Below are positions 17,241 through 24,204 of a DNA stretch of 64,000 bases, in pieces. Origin of the DNA: Ruminococcus sp. (lineage in GTDB: Bacteria; Bacillota; Clostridia; Oscillospirales; Acutalibacteraceae). The notes under the pieces are model-generated. The model was not told where the DNA came from. It worked only from the letters and a program-made list of their open reading frames with translations, and made no database searches. The stretch is from positions 1 to 64,000 of the forward strand of contig SFIQ01000007.1 of assembly GCA_004555265.1 (NCBI GenBank). Direction: 5' to 3'. The translations under genes and the position numbers were made by a program. How positions within the stretch are numbered: the first letter of the stretch is position 1; each line of letters starts with the position of its first letter.

Positions 17241-17304
17241 ATTTGTGTTGACAAATGCAAAATACCTGTTATAATAGGGGTACAACAAAGAAAACAAATG
17301 TTCG
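17236..17304 (+). promoter_or_regulatory. Promoter P2 flanked and overlapped by inverted repeats
   Basis: Perfect consensus TTGACA (17248-17253) and TATAAT (17270-17275), 16-base spacer. An 11-bp inverted repeat, CGAACATTTGT (17236-17246) and ACAAATGTTCG (17294-17304), brackets the promoter. A third half-site, ACAAATG (17251-17257), overlaps the -35 box. The site AAACAAATGTTCG at 17292-17304 is one base from the Firmicutes LexA pattern GAAC-N4-GTTC, but the left site fits less well. Confidence 0.6.
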
Positions 17305-17325
17305 ATTTCGTTTGGAGGTAACCGT

Positions 17326-17580
17326 ATGACAACTTCTATACTGATAAAATCTTTTTTGGAGCTTGCGTTTATTTGTCTTTTGATTTACGGCTTTATGCAC
17401 GAAGATAAGGTCATTGCCTTTGAGCAAAAGGTGTGGCGCATTCTCTTTGTGCAGTACAGACGCTATCGCCGCAAAAAACGCTATGCAAAAATGCAGAAAA
17501 ACCGTGATTTCCGTGTGGTGAACGGCGGCAATGTGCCCGCCCCCCGCAAGCGTATCCGCGGCACAACGCATGTTGCATAA
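17326..17580 (+). CDS. Small membrane protein of unknown function
   Basis: An 84-residue protein with one N-terminal membrane helix (about 5-24) followed by a strongly basic cytoplasmic tail (YRRYRRKKRY near 46-55, then PRKRIRG). A GGAGG ribosome site is 8 bases upstream. I do not recognise the family. The very strong tandem promoters with operator-like repeats suggest tight repression and high output when induced; a stress-induced, division-inhibitor-like role (as for SOS small membrane proteins) is one possibility but is only inferred from the promoter. Confidence 0.7.
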   Translation: MTTSILIKSFLELAFICLLIYGFMHEDKVIAFEQKVWRILFVQYRRYRRKKRYAKMQKNRDFRVVNGGNVPAPRKRIRGTTHVA

Positions 17581-17621
17581 CGGCGATTTTCATTTGCTTT
17601 TTCCACAATCCTTTCTATATT

Positions 17622-17682
17622 CACACAAACCACCGCGGGGCAGACCGAAACAAGTAGGTCTGCCCCGCGGTGGGTTTGTGTG
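17622..17682. terminator. Long hairpin between convergent genes
   Basis: A 25-bp stem with a single bulged G (17622-17646 with 17657-17682) and a 10-base loop. It lacks a clear T tract on either side, so termination may be imprecise; the position between two convergent genes fits a bidirectional terminator. Confidence 0.6.
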
Positions 17683-17711
17683 GTTTGTATCCGTTTGTTA
17701 CGGCTTGCATA

Positions 17712-18503
17712 TTACATCGGCAAATAATCAATAAACTTCTCGCCATCTCCATTTTCCAAACTTTGGAAATCACCGTTTTCATCTATTCTGCAAACGAAGC
17801 ATCTTGTATGCAGTGTTAAATTCAGTTCCGGAATCACGCACGAAATAAACGGTTGCATTTCCTTACCGCATTCTTTTTTGTATGTCTCTCCCAGTTCTTT
17901 TAAATATTTCGGAAAAGTTTCGTGGACATATCGGTCTTCTTGCTTTTGGTCATACACCAACACAAGATTGTCGGTATTGGGGATTTTTACAACCTGTCGG
18001 TCAACCTCTTTATCTGCATTCGGAAATAATTTCGGGTTCAAAATGCCTTGCAAAAAGAAATTGATTTCGTCTCTTTTTACATCATATCCGGTTCGATTTC
18101 CGTAGAACTGCTGCGCCACAACATAAATCGTATCTTCCGCGTTTCGCTTTTCTATCGCTTTTTGTATGGCTTCTTGTCGCTCGCGCTGTCTTTTCAACTT
18201 TCTTTCTCTGGCTTTTATTTCTTTTTCAGTCGGTCGTCTCCATTTGGGGTTGCGCTGATAAATCGGAAAATCTTCATCAATGTCCGTAAAAGATAGATAG
18301 CCGCCGACATTGCGAAAGACCTGCATAATATCTCCTTCAAAAAATTCATCATTATCGATATACCGCATATCCTCCGAAAAATCATCCAAGTCATCGAAGC
18401 CTGCGGTTTGGTAAATAATTCGGTCCGGATCTTTTATAACAATCCCGAGATAGCCGCTTTTGTTCACAATAATGTCCCCTGTCATCAAATCTTTTTTCTG
18501 CAT
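17712..18503 (-). CDS. Hypothetical protein, charged, coiled-coil middle
   Basis: A 263-residue soluble protein of no recognised family. Residues 1-75 are acidic and beta-rich. Residues 88-125 form a highly charged predicted coiled coil (KEIKARERKLKRQRERQEAI). The C-terminal half is mixed alpha/beta with two Cys in LHTRCFVCRID. The start codon is preceded by GGAG 10 bases upstream, inside one arm of a large inverted repeat (18506-18571). It follows an HTH gene on the same strand, from which it is separated by a terminator. Confidence 0.75.
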   Translation of the reverse strand: MQKKDLMTGDIIVNKSGYLGIVIKDPDRIIYQTAGFDDLDDFSEDMRYIDNDEFFEGDIMQVFRNVGGYLSFTDIDEDFPIYQRNPKWRRPTEKEIKARERKLKRQRERQEAIQKAIEKRNAEDTIYVVAQQFYGNRTGYDVKRDEINFFLQGILNPKLFPNADKEVDRQVVKIPNTDNLVLVYDQKQEDRYVHETFPKYLKELGETYKKECGKEMQPFISCVIPELNLTLHTRCFVCRIDENGDFQSLENGDGEKFIDYLPM

Positions 18504-18505
18504 AC

Positions 18506-18571
18506 TGAAAAACTCCTTTTATAATGTGTTCAACATCTCTGTTGTGCTTTCATTATAAAAGAAGTTTTTCA
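18506..18571 (-). promoter_or_regulatory. 21-bp inverted repeat covering the ribosome binding site
   Basis: TGAAAAACTCCTTTTATAAT (18506-18525) and its complement at 18551-18571 match over 21 bp with one mismatch. In a minus-strand transcript the downstream arm contains the GGAG of the 17712-18503 gene, so pairing would hide it. The arms also contain TATAAT-like -10 boxes. If transcription starts inside the element the RNA hairpin could not form and the repeat would instead be a DNA operator. Confidence 0.55.
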
Positions 18572-18595
18572 AAAAAGGCGCTACTGCAAGTAGCG
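18571..18595 (-). terminator. Rho-independent terminator of the HTH gene
   Basis: On the minus strand CGCTAC-TTGCA-GTAGCG (18579-18595) is followed by CC and TTTTTT (18571-18576). It starts four bases after the stop codon of the HTH gene. Confidence 0.8.
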
Positions 18596-18598
18596 ATT

Positions 18599-19075
18599 TT
18601 ATTCTTTTGTCAGCAAGGGCATACCGTGACTGTCCAATTCAAGATTGACATCAACTAAACTTTTGTGCTTCATTAAACCGAACCAAATAATCACATCGCG
18701 TTTGCGGCGGACATACAACGGGGCTTTGCCCGCATATTTCAGCAAATGCTGGGTTTCGTCGACCGTGGCGCCGATTAAAACACACAGGCTCAAAAGCACA
18801 TCGCGCGACGGATTTTTCTCGTTGCTGTTGATGATATTCCGCAAATAGCTGTGCGACCTGCCGATTAACAATGCGGCTTTATTCGGTGTGTAGCCGTATT
18901 TGTCCAACAATTTATACAGATAATCGCCGATGTGGACATCTTCGTTCAGCATTTCTTCGGAAAAGCGTTTCTCGAACTGTTCAAAGGTATCAATATCAGA
19001 AATCATATCCTCAATTACGGCGGACATACGGTTTGATTTATAAAAGGATGCATCCTGCATTTCATCGTAATTCAT
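18599..19075 (-). CDS. Helix-turn-helix (XRE-like) protein
   Basis: A 158-residue protein with a central HTH of the lambda-repressor type (about 48-105). The segment KYGYTPNKAALLIGRSHSYLRNIIN gives helices 2 and 3, and NPSRDVLLSLCVLIGATVDETQHLL gives helices 4 and 5. The C-terminal 45 residues contain RRKRDVIIWFGL and a short acidic end, seen in Clostridia proteins of this type. Probably a DNA-binding regulator; target unknown. A terminator follows directly. The next gene on the same strand (17712) could be its target but this is inference. Confidence 0.75.
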   Translation of the reverse strand: MNYDEMQDASFYKSNRMSAVIEDMISDIDTFEQFEKRFSEEMLNEDVHIGDYLYKLLDKYGYTPNKAALLIGRSHSYLRNIINSNEKNPSRDVLLSLCVLIGATVDETQHLLKYAGKAPLYVRRKRDVIIWFGLMKHKSLVDVNLELDSHGMPLLTKE

Positions 19076-19092
19076 TCAGCGTTCTCCGCGTT

Positions 19093-19701
19093 TCAATCCG
19101 CCACATATTCGCGCACGCGAAGGGGGATACCCATACGGTCGGAAAGCACTTGACACGCGGCGATGTCCTCTTTGGAAATCACATCGACCAACGAGAACTT
19201 TAAGTTTACGCCTGTTTCCTTGCAGTCGCGTGCGAACTGCAACAGCGCGTCAAACGATTTTTCGCCGAAACTCGGGTTGCACAGTTCGTTGTATTTTTCC
19301 GCCGTCGGGGCGTTTAACGAAATCGAAATCGTATCGAAGTATTTGCACAATTCCTTTGCCGTCGGCTTTTTATTGAGCAAATCCGAAAGCCCGTTGGTGT
19401 TCAGGCGCAGTTTTAATCCCTTTTCTTTGAGATACGCCGCCGCTTGCAGCAAATTGTCATACGCACAGGTCGGTTCGCCGTAGCCGCAGAACACCACCTC
19501 GTCGGTATAACCTGAAAAATCCCACGCGTCAATCGCCGTTTTGATTTCCTCGAAAGACGGCATATGCTTGGTAAACCACAGCGTTGCCGCCTCGCCCACG
19601 CTGTCACCGTTGTTGCGAATGCAAAACTTACAACGGCACGGACACGCGTTTGTGAGATTTACATAAACCTTATTTTCAAATGTGTAAAGAATGTCTGCCA
19701 T
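19093..19701 (-). CDS. Radical SAM protein, TatD-associated type
   Basis: A short radical SAM protein of 202 residues with the cluster motif CPCRCKFCIRN (Cys20, Cys24 and Cys27 form CxxxCxxC) and the downstream motifs EVVFCGYGEPTC and RLNTNGLS. It resembles the family annotated as TatD family nuclease-associated radical SAM protein (TIGR04038). No tatD gene is in the window; here it lies between an HTH gene and the vitamin B6 transporter. Reaction and substrate unknown. No auxiliary SPASM cluster is present. Confidence 0.85.
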   Translation of the reverse strand: MADILYTFENKVYVNLTNACPCRCKFCIRNNGDSVGEAATLWFTKHMPSFEEIKTAIDAWDFSGYTDEVVFCGYGEPTCAYDNLLQAAAYLKEKGLKLRLNTNGLSDLLNKKPTAKELCKYFDTISISLNAPTAEKYNELCNPSFGEKSFDALLQFARDCKETGVNLKFSLVDVISKEDIAACQVLSDRMGIPLRVREYVAD

Positions 19702-19737
19702 ACCGACACGCCTCCGAAAAAGTATTTTGCGCGTATT

Positions 19738-20277
19738 TTATTTCATAATACGCTTTTTGAAATCGAGTTTGTCAAGCGCCGCCGCGAACACATAATAAAT
19801 CACCGCACTGCCCGTTGCCTGTACAAGACTTGCAAGCATGGATACCGCCGCAGAGGGGAAGGTATACAGCAGGCCCTCGACCAAAAAGTAGCCGAAAATC
19901 GTAATCAACCCCGACACAATCGGCATAAACGCCGTGGTTTTATTGAGGATTTTTTGGGGGCTTTGGGTTTTGCGCAAGGTATACACCAAGGCGAATGGCA
20001 GAGCGTTGAGCGCTTTTATTACCGCCGTGAACGGCGCCCACATCGCCGCACCTGCCAGCATATCGGCCACAAACCCGCCGACCGCCGCCGCCGCGCAGGC
20101 ATACGGCAGGGGCAAAACGCACGCGGCAATGTAAATCATACTGTCGCCGAAGTGCAAATAGCCGTCGTTAATCCCTGTTTTAAAGCTGACATACGCGGTC
20201 ATGACGGCAATTAACGCCGCGAACAGCGCCGCAGTCACCAAGTTGATCAGTTGTTTTGTGCTGTTTGACTTTTTCAT
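19738..20277 (-). CDS. ECF transporter S component-like (TIGR04002 family), probable vitamin B6 uptake
   Basis: A 179-residue membrane protein with about six helices, and short charged ends. Sequence style (YLHFGDSMIYIAACVLPLPYA) matches S components of ECF transporters and the TIGR04002 family. It overlaps the pyridoxal kinase gene by four bases and lies opposite a MocR/PdxR-type regulator, so uptake of pyridoxine, pyridoxal or pyridoxamine is the likely role. The shared EcfA/A'/T module is not in the window, as usual for group II systems. Confidence 0.8.
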   Translation of the reverse strand: MKKSNSTKQLINLVTAALFAALIAVMTAYVSFKTGINDGYLHFGDSMIYIAACVLPLPYACAAAAVGGFVADMLAGAAMWAPFTAVIKALNALPFALVYTLRKTQSPQKILNKTTAFMPIVSGLITIFGYFLVEGLLYTFPSAAVSMLASLVQATGSAVIYYVFAAALDKLDFKKRIMK

Positions 20278-21107
20278 GACAATAACATCTCCAAATAGTT
20301 TTGAAAATTTACCCCGTCGTTGCGGTCTGTCCCCTCTTGAAAGCTTTCTTGAATAGACGCTTCCAAAAACCGTACCGCCTTTTGCACGGCGCGTTCGACC
20401 GTCTCGCCGTTAACAAGACTGCCCGCAAGCACCGCCGAAAACAAATCTCCCGTGCCCGAAAAGCTCCCGCCGTAGCGTTTGCCTTTCACAACGGAAAAGC
20501 CGTCCTGCGTTACGGAAATATTGCAAATTTCCTCTCCCATGCAAATCCCCGTCACCACAACCGTGTGTAAGGTGTCCGAGAGTAAGTTGCCGGCGAGGCG
20601 CGCAATTTGCTCGGTGTAATTTGCGCGGTCGCTTTGCGCTTGTAGCGCGGCAAAATCCGCGTCGGTCAAAACACACAGTTCCGTGAGATTGGGCGTCAGG
20701 ACATTCGCCCGCCGCGCGAGCGCACCGATTTTTCGGCACAGCCGCGGGCTGTATGTATCATAAATTCGCCCGTCATCCGCCATAACAGGGTCACAAAGAT
20801 ATAAAGTATCCGCCGTTTGAAATTCGTCCAAAAACCGCAAAATTTTGTCCGCCTGTTCTTCCGAGGCGAGATACCCGGTCAAAATCCCGTCAAACCGCAC
20901 GCCGAGTTTGCGCCATTCGGCAAGGTACGGGTCCAAGCGGTCGGTAAAATCGTCACAGTAAAAGCTGTCGTAGCCCGTTTGGTTGGACAAAATCGCCGTC
21001 GGCAACGGACAGCATTCGGTTTTGAGCACCGACAGCACCGGCAATGCCGCCGTCATGGAGCATCGTCCAAAGCCGGAAATATCGTTGACCACTGCAATTT
21101 TTTTCAA
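20274..21107 (-). CDS. Pyridoxal/pyridoxamine kinase
   Basis: A 277-residue kinase of the PfkB/PdxK superfamily that phosphorylates vitamin B6 vitamers. Seen here are the N-terminal IAVVNDISGFGRCSMTA, the LCDPVMADDG loop and the catalytic GGSFSGTGDLFSAVLAG with the base Asp. The start is taken as TTG at 21107, 7 bases after AGGAGG; longer in-frame starts lie in the promoter. It is the first gene of a kinase and ECF-S operon. Gene symbol is left open because pdxK and pdxY types are hard to tell apart. Confidence 0.92.
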   Translation of the reverse strand: MKKIAVVNDISGFGRCSMTAALPVLSVLKTECCPLPTAILSNQTGYDSFYCDDFTDRLDPYLAEWRKLGVRFDGILTGYLASEEQADKILRFLDEFQTADTLYLCDPVMADDGRIYDTYSPRLCRKIGALARRANVLTPNLTELCVLTDADFAALQAQSDRANYTEQIARLAGNLLSDTLHTVVVTGICMGEEICNISVTQDGFSVVKGKRYGGSFSGTGDLFSAVLAGSLVNGETVERAVQKAVRFLEASIQESFQEGTDRNDGVNFQNYLEMLLS

Positions 21108-21131
21108 ACAACCGCCTCCTTTTTTCGGGAC

Positions 21132-21160
21132 TTGCATATGCATATGTTTTCGTATATAAT
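21132..21160 (+). promoter_or_regulatory. Divergent promoter region of the B6 locus with palindromic sites
   Basis: For the regulator: TTGCAT (21132-21137), 17-base spacer, TATAAT (21155-21160). The spacer starts with the overlapping palindrome CATATGCATATG (21135-21146). For the kinase on the other strand, TTTTCA and TATTAT with 17 bases between them overlap the same -10 region. One bound regulator could therefore control both directions, as known for PdxR-type proteins. Confidence 0.6.
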
Positions 21161-21218
21161 ATAGCAAAGTTGGCATTATGAAAATACACAGATTTTAAAA
21201 ATTTTTAGGGGACAGTTT

Positions 21219-22562
21219 ATGGAGTCGCAAACAAATTCGGCCTTTTCTCCGCTTTTAACTGCGGATATACCTTTATATATGCAGGTGTATACCTATTTTC
21301 GGGATTTGATTACGGACGGCAAGCTCGCGCCGAACACCCGCCTGCCCTCGGTGCGGCGCTGTGCCGAGAATTTCTCCGTCAGCCGCACCACCGCCGAGGC
21401 GGCGTATTTTCAGCTTTGCGCAGACGGCTATGTGTTGGCAAAGCCGCAAAGCGGCTATTATGTGACGGACTTATATTTTCATAAGCCGCAAAAAAAGGCG
21501 GTGCGCGAAAAGACGGACACACCCGTAGCTCGCTATGATTTTTCGTCGCTTTCCGCTGACCGCGAAAGCTTTGATTTTACCCTTTGGCGGCGATATTTGA
21601 AAAGTGCGCTTCGGCAGGACGAACGGTTGCTTTCCTACGGCGCGGTACAGGGGGAGCCCGATTTGCGCGAAGCCGTGTCCCAATATATTTCGCAAAAAAG
21701 AAATGTGGTCTGTACGGCGGACAACATTGTAATCGGCGCGGGGGTGCAAAGCCTTTTACACATTCTGTGCGCGATGCTGAAAACCGGCAACATCTGTTTT
21801 CAGGATAAAAGCTTTGCAGAGGGACAGGCCATTTTTCGCGACCACGGCTTTCAAATCGTCGAAAAGGAGACCGACGCGCAACTGCTGTATACCTCCCCGT
21901 CGCATATGAACCGCTGGGGCGATGTGATGCCCGCCAAAGCGCGCGTTGCCCTGTTAAAGCAAGCCGCCGCACACGGCACGCTGCTTATCGAAGACGATTA
22001 TGACAACGAATTCGGCTATTTTGACAAACCCTCGCCCGCACTCCAAGGCTTGGACGGCGGACACAATGTGGTGTATCTCGGCACATTTTCCAAATTGCTG
22101 TTGCCGTCCATTCGTTTGAGCTTTATGGTGCTTCCCGACCGACTTTTGTCGCGTTACCGTGAAATTGCGCCGCTCTACAACCAAACCGCCTCCAAAGCCG
22201 AGCAAATCGCGCTGTGCCAATTCATTCGAGACGGGCATTTGGCAAGCCAAATCCGCAAAGTGCGCAAGCTCTACGCCCAAAAGGCGTTTTTGTTGGAACA
22301 GGCAGTCAAAACCGTGTTTGGCGATACGGTGCAAACGCATATCGGCGACACGGGCTTTGTGGTGAAAGTCGATGTGCAAACCGACCTCTCCCCCGCCGCA
22401 GTGCGCGCGCGTGCATTGCGGGCAGGTATTCTTTTGCGCACCGAGGGCAGCCAAAGCGGTACCGTTTCACTTCTCCTTTCGTGCTCGGGACTGCACAGCG
22501 ACACTTTTTCGGAGGCGTTGACCGAATTGCGCGAAACCTGCTTCGATGAAATTGCAAAATAA
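21219..22562 (+). CDS. MocR-family regulator with aminotransferase-like domain (PdxR type)
   Basis: A 447-residue protein: N-terminal GntR winged helix (about 17-85, LPSVRRCAENFSVSRTTAEAAY) and a fold-type I aminotransferase domain that senses PLP. The PLP lysine is in GTFSKLLLPSIR. Other cofactor contacts are in EDDYDNEFGY. In PdxR-type regulators PLP binding controls vitamin B6 genes, and here the divergent neighbours are a B6 kinase and a transporter. It has its own terminator. PLP synthase genes pdxS/T are not in the window. Confidence 0.92.
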   Translation: MESQTNSAFSPLLTADIPLYMQVYTYFRDLITDGKLAPNTRLPSVRRCAENFSVSRTTAEAAYFQLCADGYVLAKPQSGYYVTDLYFHKPQKKAVREKTDTPVARYDFSSLSADRESFDFTLWRRYLKSALRQDERLLSYGAVQGEPDLREAVSQYISQKRNVVCTADNIVIGAGVQSLLHILCAMLKTGNICFQDKSFAEGQAIFRDHGFQIVEKETDAQLLYTSPSHMNRWGDVMPAKARVALLKQAAAHGTLLIEDDYDNEFGYFDKPSPALQGLDGGHNVVYLGTFSKLLLPSIRLSFMVLPDRLLSRYREIAPLYNQTASKAEQIALCQFIRDGHLASQIRKVRKLYAQKAFLLEQAVKTVFGDTVQTHIGDTGFVVKVDVQTDLSPAAVRARALRAGILLRTEGSQSGTVSLLLSCSGLHSDTFSEALTELRETCFDEIAK

Positions 22563-22635
22563 TTGTATCATCTGAAACAATTTTACGGGCTTTTTTCAAC
22601 GCTTGTCGAAAAACAATGGAAAATATCAAAATATA

Positions 22636-22667
22636 ACAATCAGTATGAAAATACTGATTGTTTTTTT
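22636..22667 (+). terminator. Rho-independent terminator of the MocR gene
   Basis: An 11-bp perfect stem (22636-22646 with 22651-22661), GAAA loop, then a run of seven T. Confidence 0.9.
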
Positions 22668-22698
22668 GTAAAAAATGATAGATTTTTAACATAGTTTC

Positions 22699-22707
22699 TG
22701 CTATAAT
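22699..22707 (+). promoter_or_regulatory. Extended -10 promoter of the hydrogenase operon
   Basis: TGCTATAAT is an extended -10 element; no good -35 box is visible. The 5' leader is about 55 bases and ends in AAAGGAGG before the first gene. Confidence 0.5.
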
Positions 22708-22769
22708 CCTATTATATGCGTTGGTAAAGCCGCGCACATACGATTTTTCGCAAAGGAGGAAATACACGA

Positions 22770-23267
22770 ATGCTCAAAAAAATCAGTTCGATTCCGTTTC
22801 GCGGCACTCCCGAGCAAAAAGCACAGCTGCAAGCGGTCATCGACGAATCCAAGAGCGACAAAAGCCTGCTGATGCATGTCATGCAGGAGGCACAGGAAAT
22901 CTATGGGTATCTGCCCTATGAAGTGCAGGTGATGATTGCCGAGGGTATGGACGTACCGCTGGAAAAGGTCTACGGGGTGTCCACCTTCTACGCGCAGTTC
23001 TCGCTCTCGCCGAAAGGGGAAAACAACATATCGGTTTGCTTGGGTACCGCTTGCTATGTCAAGGGCTCTCAACAGATTTTGGACAGACTGACCAAAGAGC
23101 TCGGCATCGGCGCGGGCGAATGCACCCCGGACGGGCGCTTTTCGTTGGAAGCCTGCCGCTGCATCGGTGCTTGCGGTTTGGCGCCCGTTTTGACCGTCAA
23201 CGATGAAGTGTACGGCAAAATCACCGAAGACGATGTGCCCGAGATTCTCGCCAAATATCAAAACTGA
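22770..23267 (+). CDS. hndA: Hydrogenase subunit, NuoE-like [2Fe-2S] protein
   Basis: Subunit of a multimeric [FeFe] hydrogenase (HndA, HydC in Thermotoga). The 165-residue protein has a helical N-terminal part and a thioredoxin-like [2Fe-2S] domain with four cysteine ligands: CLGTAC and EACRCIGAC. It passes electrons between the NuoF-like flavin subunit and the catalytic subunit. AAAGGAGG lies upstream. First of five tightly packed genes; its stop overlaps the next start (TGATG). Confidence 0.95.
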   Translation: MLKKISSIPFRGTPEQKAQLQAVIDESKSDKSLLMHVMQEAQEIYGYLPYEVQVMIAEGMDVPLEKVYGVSTFYAQFSLSPKGENNISVCLGTACYVKGSQQILDRLTKELGIGAGECTPDGRFSLEACRCIGACGLAPVLTVNDEVYGKITEDDVPEILAKYQN

Positions 23268-23821
23268 TGCGCGAGTTGTCATTGAATGTGCTGGACATTG
23301 CACAGAATTCCATTGCCGCCGCCGCAACGCAAATTCAAATGGAAGTGGTAGAGCGCACCGACGCGCACACACTCACCATCGGGATTTATGACAACGGTTG
23401 CGGCATGACCGACGAGCAGGTCAAAAGTGTGCTCGACCCGTTTTATACCACCCGCACCACCCGAAAAGTCGGCATGGGGGTGCCGCTGTTCAAAATGGCG
23501 GCGGAGCAGACGGGCGGAACACTCACCGTTTCGTCAAAGGTCGGCATCGGCACCAACATCAAAGCCGTTTTTCACACCGACAGCGTGGATTTCACACCGC
23601 TTGGGGATATGGCGTCCACAGTGACAACGCTTGTCAGTATGAATACGGAAATTCAATTCCTCTACCGCCACAAGGTGGACAAAAAGGAATTCGTTTTCGA
23701 CACGGCGGAAATCCGCGAAATTCTCGGCGATGTGCCGCTTTCCGAGCCCGCTGTGATGCAATGGATGCGCGAATTTATTGAAGAAAATACAAAAGCTCTG
23801 TACGGAGGTGTTACAGAATGA
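23267..23821 (+). CDS. Histidine-kinase-like ATPase domain protein in the hydrogenase operon
   Basis: A 184-residue protein with a GHKL ATP-binding fold: N box in LDIAQNSI, G1 box DNGCGM, and G2-type GMGVPLFKMAAEQTGG. It lacks a dimerisation/phospho-acceptor domain and a sensor, so it is not a complete sensor kinase. It might act as an anti-sigma-like kinase or regulatory ATPase. Such a gene is often found between the hndA- and hndB-like genes in Clostridia, so a role in regulating or assembling the hydrogenase is inferred; the mechanism is not known. Overlaps both neighbours by one and four bases. Confidence 0.85.
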   Translation: MRELSLNVLDIAQNSIAAAATQIQMEVVERTDAHTLTIGIYDNGCGMTDEQVKSVLDPFYTTRTTRKVGMGVPLFKMAAEQTGGTLTVSSKVGIGTNIKAVFHTDSVDFTPLGDMASTVTTLVSMNTEIQFLYRHKVDKKEFVFDTAEIREILGDVPLSEPAVMQWMREFIEENTKALYGGVTE

Positions 23822-24192
23822 AATCTTTGGAAGAACTGATGGCCATTCGCGAGAATGCCAAAAAGAAAATGACCGTGCGCGAAGACACGGGCGACGAGAA
23901 CATTCGTATCGTTGTCGGTATGGCAACCTGCGGCATTGCGGCGGGTGCGCGCCCGGTGCTCAATGCCTTTGTCGATGAAATCGCCAAGCGTGGCATAAAA
24001 GGCGTAACCGTTTCGCAGACCGGCTGTATCGGTATGTGCCAATACGAGCCGATTGTCGAGGTTTTGGAGCCCGGCAAAGAAAAAGTTACCTATGTCAAAA
24101 TGACCGCCGAAAAAGCGGTGAAGGTCGTCAATGACCACATCGTCAACGGCAACCCGATTGTCGATTTCACCGTCGGCGCGGCAACAAAATAA
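23818..24192 (+). CDS. hndB: Hydrogenase small (2Fe-2S) ferredoxin-domain subunit
   Basis: A 124-residue thioredoxin-like ferredoxin subunit corresponding to HndB. Cysteines are in ATCGIAAGAR and in TGCIGMC. Only one Cys is seen in the first pair, as in other HndB proteins, so cluster binding must use three Cys plus another ligand, or not be classical. Probable electron-transfer or structural role beside the NuoF-like subunit. Starts four bases inside the ATPase gene and ends 12 bases before hndC. Confidence 0.9.
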   Translation: MKSLEELMAIRENAKKKMTVREDTGDENIRIVVGMATCGIAAGARPVLNAFVDEIAKRGIKGVTVSQTGCIGMCQYEPIVEVLEPGKEKVTYVKMTAEKAVKVVNDHIVNGNPIVDFTVGAATK

Positions 24193-24204
24193 GGAGGAAA
24201 AACA

